DNA from: Candidatus Delongbacteria bacterium
Lineage (GTDB): Bacteria; JAGOEH01
NCBI GenBank assembly: GCA_017997825.1
Contig: JAGOEH010000102.1
Location: 1 to 10,817, forward strand
DNA length: 10,817 nucleotides
Direction of reading: 5' to 3'
Shown piece after piece: positions 6,479 to 10,817 of this stretch (position 1 is its first letter; each line of letters starts with the position of its first letter). The notes under the pieces were generated by a model. It was not told the DNA's origin, did no database searches, and saw only the letters and a list, made by a program, of their open reading frames with translations. Position numbers and translations under genes: made by a program.

Positions 6479-9128
6479 AGCTTAACCCCACTAAGAATTT
6501 TCGCGGTGCCGAATAATAATCGGGCCTGGCATAGTACTCATCGGCCGTATTGGCTCCCCGTATCTTACCCGAGTATGAGGGCGCCAGAGTGTATCCCGCC
6601 CGGCCGGTATCACCGTAAACATTGATCTCGTTTTTCTGATCCAGCACGTTGTAAACCTTAAAAAACAGGCTCAGGCGATGCTTCATCACCTTGAAATAGC
6701 GGTAAGCATAGATATCCAGATTGGTATAAGCCGGTTTTCGGCCGGAATTCTCGGCCGCGGTCCTCTGATTCTGATAGGCCGGCGTATAGGGCAATCCGCT
6801 TCCGAAACGGGCAATAAAGCTCAGGTTATATACATCCAGATTTCCCACAAACAGGGATACATTCAGGGAATGGCGGCGATCCCAATCCAGCGCCACCATC
6901 TTCTTTTCACTCTCGATCGGGGGATCCTTCTGATTGTCCATCCAGACCGACTGCGGATCGGAAGCGTTCCCCTTGGCTACCTGGAAGGTATAATCCACAC
7001 TCCCCCCAATCAGATTAAAGTGGCGGCGTTCCAGTGAAATGGTAAATCCTTTGACCATTCCATAATCCTGATTGATATACCGCGCATACTTGTCGTAGGT
7101 ATCCTTTTTCTCCTGAATCTCAGTGGCGATCAGATCCCGGATATCCTTATAGAATGCCACAATGTCGACCGCATAATTGGTACTTAATTGCTGTTGAAGT
7201 CCAAACTCGTAAGTAATGGTCCGCTGGGGATTCAGATCGGCATTCCCTATCACCGGAAAGGATCGTACCGCTACCTCAAACTCAGAATTTTCATACAAAT
7301 AACTGAAATTCGGAATTTGGAAAAAGTGGCCGTAGGAGATATGCAATACGCCCCGATCCGATACCGGATAGGCAATCCCCAGGCGAGGCGACCACTGATA
7401 CTTTTTGGAAGCCGCCTTTTCGGGCGAGGTATCCGGATAGTTCAAATCGGACGGCACATTGCCATCCGGATCAAAATAATCGAAACGCAATCCGGCGTTG
7501 ATAATGATCTCTTTAAATTCCATCTTGTCCTGCAGATAGCCGGAAAATTCGAGCGGCTGATGGGTATACCGATTGTTGAGCGGACTATTGCGGTCCGGGA
7601 GTGCCGGCTGCCAGCCGGTCTCACTGGCCACCATCACACTGATATACTCGTAGTCCAGCTTGTTCTGCCTCAATTCGATGCCGGTCTTGATCTGATGGAT
7701 CCGGTTCAACTGACTGGTATACTCCAGTTTATGGATCCAGTTGGACGTCGTTCGGTCTTCCCGGTCATTCTTGGTGCCGGCCACATAAAAGGCCGATCCG
7801 GACGTGATGGTATGTTTGGTTTCCGACTGATAGCGGGAATCATACCAGTTGTCATACAATCGGTAATATCGATTGGTTTTCAGAAAAGCCAGTTTGTAGT
7901 CCAGAAAACTATTGGCCGAAAAGGTATGATTGAGCATCAGGGTGATGGCCTGGCTCCGCTGATGATAATCCACATCGCCCTCGGGATTGATCCGGTAATT
8001 ATGGTCATACTCGCTATAATCCCGGTTTTGGGAAAGACCTTCGACCGAGAGTTTGCTGTTTCCTCCGATCCTGGCGGTCAGTTTGCCGTGGAAGGTCATT
8101 TGAAAATTATCGTTCATCGGAACATAATCATCGTCGCCGCTGCTGTTGATGATCCATTGTGAAGTGTCATCACTGGAGAAATTGGAGGAATCGCCGGGCA
8201 TAAAACGCCGCTGTCCCCAGATATACCCGTTATCCTGATCGATCCGGCAGGCGGCGAAAAAGGTCAGCCGGTTCTTCCAGGAGGGAATAATCGGTCCGGT
8301 CAGGCTGAAATCCAGATTGTAATCGTTAACGGGATTGAAATGATCCTTATGCCAGAAGATAGCGGTATGATCGGTATAATAATCGCCGCTGTAAAGACTC
8401 AGATTCAGATGATAGTTTTCGCTGCCCTCTTTGGTGACAATATTGACGACGCCGGACATAGCCTGGCCGTATTCGGCATTGAAGGTGCCGCTGATCACAT
8501 CCAATTGTTCGATCACATTCTTTTCGACTTCGAAGGCCGGCTGGCCGGAAAAATTATCATTGATCGAGATTCCATTCATCATATAAACCACTTCTCCGCC
8601 GCGCCCCCCGCGGAAATGCCCGTCCACCACCCCGGCCTGCAGATTGACCACATCCTGAAAGTTTTCGACCGGCAGACTCCCGATCACATCCGAGCCTATA
8701 TTGGCCGAGGTAGAGGTTAAATCCTTCTGAATCAGCTTTTTTTCCGCCGTCACCACCACTTCCTTGCCGATATTCAAAGCCTGCGTCGGCAGACTGAAAT
8801 CCAGACTCTGGGTTTTATCGACCATGACCTGAATCTGTTTGACCGTCCTAGCCTGATACCCGATCATAAAACACCGGACCGAATAACTTCCGGGCGGTAG
8901 ATTGATAATATAATAGAAACCATCCGGATCGGAGGCGGCACCCATCTGCTGGCTCAGCTTCGATTCGACCCCGTTGATCCACTGGCTTTCAATCAGGATA
9001 TTGGCTCCAATCAGCGGTTCTCCGGTCTCCTGGTCGGTGACCCGTCCCGAAATCTTGCCGGTGGTCCCGGCCCGTAACCCGCTAATAACCGCCAGACTGA
9101 ATACAACGATTACCCAATAGTTCTTCAT
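6468..9128 (-). CDS. TonB-dependent outer-membrane receptor with carboxypeptidase-regulatory-like N-terminal domain
   Basis: An 886-residue outer-membrane active transporter. It has a signal peptide at 1-20 and a CarboxypepD_reg-like beta-sandwich at about 24-115 (GKISGRVTDQETGEPLIGAN ... DGFYYIINLPPGSYSV). A TonB-box-like 'KEVVVTAEKK' (122-131) is followed by the plug at about 133-235, ending in the signature 'EYGQAMSGVVNIVTKEG'. A 22-strand-type barrel runs from about 240 to the aromatic end 'GLSYEF'. This layout is shared with SusC-like and related FCB receptors, though it is shorter than a typical SusC of about 1000 residues. It probably imports a glycan fragment or other bulky ligand using TonB energy; the substrate is not readable. 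No SusD follows; the next gene is the large T9SS protein. The ATG at 9128 has AAAGGA 8 bases upstream and begins the signal peptide. A stem-loop separates the gene from the upstream one. Confidence 0.93.
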   Translation of the reverse strand: MKNYWVIVVFSLAVISGLRAGTTGKISGRVTDQETGEPLIGANILIESQWINGVESKLSQQMGAASDPDGFYYIINLPPGSYSVRCFMIGYQARTVKQIQVMVDKTQSLDFSLPTQALNIGKEVVVTAEKKLIQKDLTSTSANIGSDVIGSLPVENFQDVVNLQAGVVDGHFRGGRGGEVVYMMNGISINDNFSGQPAFEVEKNVIEQLDVISGTFNAEYGQAMSGVVNIVTKEGSENYHLNLSLYSGDYYTDHTAIFWHKDHFNPVNDYNLDFSLTGPIIPSWKNRLTFFAACRIDQDNGYIWGQRRFMPGDSSNFSSDDTSQWIINSSGDDDYVPMNDNFQMTFHGKLTARIGGNSKLSVEGLSQNRDYSEYDHNYRINPEGDVDYHQRSQAITLMLNHTFSANSFLDYKLAFLKTNRYYRLYDNWYDSRYQSETKHTITSGSAFYVAGTKNDREDRTTSNWIHKLEYTSQLNRIHQIKTGIELRQNKLDYEYISVMVASETGWQPALPDRNSPLNNRYTHQPLEFSGYLQDKMEFKEIIINAGLRFDYFDPDGNVPSDLNYPDTSPEKAASKKYQWSPRLGIAYPVSDRGVLHISYGHFFQIPNFSYLYENSEFEVAVRSFPVIGNADLNPQRTITYEFGLQQQLSTNYAVDIVAFYKDIRDLIATEIQEKKDTYDKYARYINQDYGMVKGFTISLERRHFNLIGGSVDYTFQVAKGNASDPQSVWMDNQKDPPIESEKKMVALDWDRRHSLNVSLFVGNLDVYNLSFIARFGSGLPYTPAYQNQRTAAENSGRKPAYTNLDIYAYRYFKVMKHRLSLFFKVYNVLDQKNEINVYGDTGRAGYTLAPSYSGKIRGANTADEYYARPDYYSAPRKFLVGLSYEF

Positions 9129-9162
9129 CGACCTGTTCCTTTATCGGAAAACTGATCGGAAT

Positions 9163-9192
9163 AAGCCCCTCCATCCGTAAATGGAGGGGCTT
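9163..9192 (-). terminator. perfect 12-bp intercistronic stem-loop (partial terminator or mRNA stabiliser)
   Basis: The arms AAGCCCCTCCAT (9163-9174) and ATGGAGGGGCTT (9181-9192) pair perfectly around a six-base loop. The structure begins 6 bases after the stop codon of the carbohydrate-binding gene and ends 34 bases before the receptor ATG. On the minus strand the stem is followed by ATTCCGATCAGTTTTCC, so the U-tract is poor. Full Rho-independent termination is therefore doubtful; attenuation or protection of the upstream mRNA 3' end fits as well. Only 34 bases remain for any separate receptor promoter downstream of it. Confidence 0.65.
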
Positions 9193-9198
9193 GAATCC

Positions 9199-10817
9199 TC
9201 ATTTAAGAAGCAACATTTTGCGAGTCGAAACGGTATCATCGGTCTTGAGGACATAAAAGTACATCCCGGTGCCTACCGGCCGCCCGTGTCGATTGGTTCC
9301 GTCCCACATCAACGTATAACGGCCGCTGCTCTGATAGGCCGACACCAGCTGATTGATTTCCTGTCCCAGCATATTGTAGATCTTGAGACTGACCTGTCCC
9401 GGACGCGCCAGATTATAGGAAATCAAGGTACTCGGATTGAATGGGTTGGGATAATTCTGAGACAGGGTGGTCACCTTGACCGGCCGATGCTCGGTATCAT
9501 CGACGCCCGTCACTCCACTGATCACCTCACAGGTGAAATCATCAAAATAGGCCTTCCCGGTCACATTGTGCCATAATCGGGCCCGTACACTCACCCGGTT
9601 GGCTTCCGCCGGCGATTCTCCCTCAAACTCAAAATATCGCCAGTCCATCTGGGCACTCGTCTGCGGAACGATCCGGAAATCCTCTCCCCGAATCTCCGAC
9701 CAGTCCGTCCCTTCCCGATGCCACGTCAGCGTAAATCCTATCCGCTGGCTGTCGTCAGGATCCACCGGCGTTCCATCCAGCTTCACCCATACCCCAAACC
9801 GATAGGTCTTCCCGCCTCCGTTCGCCGGCAATAGATTGCGGTCCGAGATCGCCACCACTTCCGTCTCCTTGCCGTCCAGATCCATCACCTTCAAACTATA
9901 TTTCCCACTGTGCGCTGCATCCTCACTCACCGTGGTCCGGCCATAACTGATATCACCGCCCATCATCTTGTCTACCCAGTAAAACCACCCTTCCGGCATG
10001 TTCAGATTACAGTTGTATATATCACCGCCGATCCAGTTGTCCGCCACCTCATGACAGATAATGTCGTCCAGCATCATCGTTCCGCTGCCGCCGCTCTTCA
10101 TCCGAAAGGTTATCACCACCGAGTCGCATATCGCAGGCAACACGATACTCTGGCTGTTCACCAGCTTGCTCCAGTCCGAGGTGCCCGCCGCTATATCCAA
10201 TACAATATCCTGGCCGAACAGCTTGGCACCGCCGCCGTACAAACTGTACACCAGCTCGCCGCCGCCCACCAGGTCCTGCGTCTTGACATATCCGCCAACC
10301 TCGATCTCTTTGCCGCTGTCCCAGCCCGTGGTCGAGTTCCACTGCCACCCCTTGATGCTGTGACCAAATGTCCAGCCCGGCTGACTCGTCGCTCCCGCCG
10401 TCTTGCTCAACAGCAAACTCTTGTCCTCCGACCGATAATACTTCGACGTCCATTCTCCTTTGCTCTGGCTGTCCTGATCATTGCTGAATACCCAGCCCGC
10501 CGGGACATCGCTCATATCCAAATCGCCATTGACGATGATATCCTGCTGGTTCGGATCCACCACCTCACAGGTGAAATCATCAAAATAGGCCTTCCCGGTC
10601 ACATTGTGCCATAATCGGGCCCGTACACTCACCCGGTTGGCTTCCGCCGGCGATTCACCCTCAAACTCAAAATATCGCCAGTCCATCTGTGCACTCGTCT
10701 GCGGAACGATCCGGAAATCCTCTCCCCGAATCTCCGACCAGTCCGTCCCTTCCCGATGCCACGTCAGCGTAAATCCTATCCGCTGGCTGTCGTCAGGATC
10801 CACCGGCGTTCCATCCA
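9199..10817 (-). CDS. secreted multi-module carbohydrate-binding-like protein with T9SS sorting tail (5' end missing)
   Basis: The frame is open at the right edge; the GTG at 10803 is an internal Val, not a start. Numbering from 10803, residues 1-81 are the end of a first module (type A) and about 89-253 are a different module (type B, 'IVNGDLDMSDVPAGW ... MMLDDIICHEV'). Residues 264-427 are a full type-A module ('NLNMPEGW ... YFDDFTCEV'), and 446-534 are the T9SS type-A domain, starting 'NYPNPFNPST' and ending 'TRKMLLLK'. The modules look like CBM4/9 (CenC-type) or other galactose-binding-like beta-sandwiches: an N-terminal 'N.(D/N)L.....GW', 'AHSGKYSLKV', and a closing 'DDxxCxEV'. The FlgD-like tail directs T9SS export. 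The protein likely binds polysaccharide outside the cell; a catalytic domain could lie beyond the edge. The fragment of type A at the edge repeats the complete copy almost exactly. It is the first gene of the cluster in view. Confidence 0.88.
   Translation of the reverse strand, partial: DGTPVDPDDSQRIGFTLTWHREGTDWSEIRGEDFRIVPQTSAQMDWRYFEFEGESPAEANRVSVRARLWHNVTGKAYFDDFTCEVVDPNQQDIIVNGDLDMSDVPAGWVFSNDQDSQSKGEWTSKYYRSEDKSLLLSKTAGATSQPGWTFGHSIKGWQWNSTTGWDSGKEIEVGGYVKTQDLVGGGELVYSLYGGGAKLFGQDIVLDIAAGTSDWSKLVNSQSIVLPAICDSVVITFRMKSGGSGTMMLDDIICHEVADNWIGGDIYNCNLNMPEGWFYWVDKMMGGDISYGRTTVSEDAAHSGKYSLKVMDLDGKETEVVAISDRNLLPANGGGKTYRFGVWVKLDGTPVDPDDSQRIGFTLTWHREGTDWSEIRGEDFRIVPQTSAQMDWRYFEFEGESPAEANRVSVRARLWHNVTGKAYFDDFTCEVISGVTGVDDTEHRPVKVTTLSQNYPNPFNPSTLISYNLARPGQVSLKIYNMLGQEINQLVSAYQSSGRYTLMWDGTNRHGRPVGTGMYFYVLKTDDTVSTRKMLLLK
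9202..9468 (-). other. T9SS type-A C-terminal sorting domain (FlgD-Ig-like)
   Basis: This encodes the last 89 residues of the carbohydrate-binding-like protein. Visible motifs in order are 'NYPNPFNPSTLISYNL', 'VSLKIYNMLGQEI', 'GRYTLMWDGTNRHGRPVGTG', 'MYFYVLKTDD' and the terminal 'KMLLLK'. This order is the type-A sorting domain recognised by the type IX secretion system, which is removed or processed after passage through the outer membrane. Confidence 0.92.
9523..9779 (-). repeat. internal repeat, complete-module copy (257 bp seen)
   Basis: This segment matches 10561-10817 with a constant offset of 1038 bp (346 codons). I find two mismatches in 257 bp (T versus A in the GGCGATTC(T/A)C stretch, and G versus T in CATCTG(G/T)GCAC). 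Both are synonymous (Gly and Ala codons). Similarity stops abruptly at base 9522/10560, at the C-terminal edge of the module just after 'CEV'. The match reaches the window edge in the other copy, so its full length is unknown. Confidence 0.95.
10561..10817 (-). repeat. internal repeat, edge copy (truncated by window)
   Basis: This is the partner of 9523-9779. It encodes the C-terminal part of a preceding type-A module with an identical protein sequence. After 'CEV' it continues with a different linker (VDPNQQDI) into the type-B module, whereas the other copy continues with ISGVTGVDD into the sorting domain. Confidence 0.95.

Noticed and set aside
7188-8162. Long plus-strand open frame (324 codons) opposite the TonB receptor gene
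   Set aside because: It lies wholly antisense to a well-supported receptor gene, its translation is low-complexity Ile/Val/Gly/His-rich with no domain, and similar antisense frames appear across the other genes, as expected from codon bias.
10561-10817. CRISPR or insertion-sequence origin for the repeated segments
   Set aside because: The repeats are long, in the same reading frame and encode a protein module; there are no spacers, inverted terminal repeats or transposase frame.

Overview
All convincing genes in this window lie on the minus strand, so the locus reads from high to low coordinates. The organism is probably a Gram-negative member of the Fibrobacteres-Chlorobi-Bacteroidetes (FCB) side of the bacterial tree. 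Candidates are KSB1, Calditrichota, Marinimicrobia (SAR406), Zixibacteria or a relative. The reasons are a TonB-dependent receptor with an N-terminal carboxypeptidase-regulatory-like domain, a PorV/PorQ-family outer-membrane protein, and two secreted proteins with type IX secretion (T9SS) type-A C-terminal sorting domains, one with the NYPNPFNPST motif. The phylum is inferred from family content; no rRNA or other taxonomic marker is present.

Layout in transcription order: (1) 10817-9199, the 3' part of a secreted multi-module protein with carbohydrate-binding-like beta-sandwich modules and a T9SS tail, open at the right edge. (2) 9192-9163, a perfect 12-bp stem-loop in the short gap. (3) 9128-6468, a TonB-dependent receptor. 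(4) 6478-3422, a 1018-residue secreted, Asp-rich, T9SS-tailed protein overlapping the receptor gene by 11 bp. (5) 3411-2401, a PorV/PorQ-like outer-membrane barrel. (6) An 88-bp gap with a possible 20-codon ORF. (7) 2312-978, a family-1 extracellular solute-binding protein. (8) 981-118, an ABC sugar permease of MalF/UgpA type. (9) 121-1, the beginning of a second permease of MalG/UgpE type, open at the left edge. The last three genes are joined by ATGA overlaps. No gap between genes exceeds 300 bases.

A working model (inference): the locus binds a glycan or oligosaccharide outside the cell (carbohydrate-binding protein and 1018-residue protein), imports it across the outer membrane (receptor), and passes it to a periplasmic binding protein and inner-membrane ABC importer. 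PorV would help export or anchor the T9SS cargo. No SusD, glycoside hydrolase or transport ATPase is visible. Points worth checking are the replacement of SusD by a T9SS-tailed partner, the almost identical internal repeat in the carbohydrate-binding gene, the intercistronic hairpin, and the small ORF ahead of the binding-protein gene.
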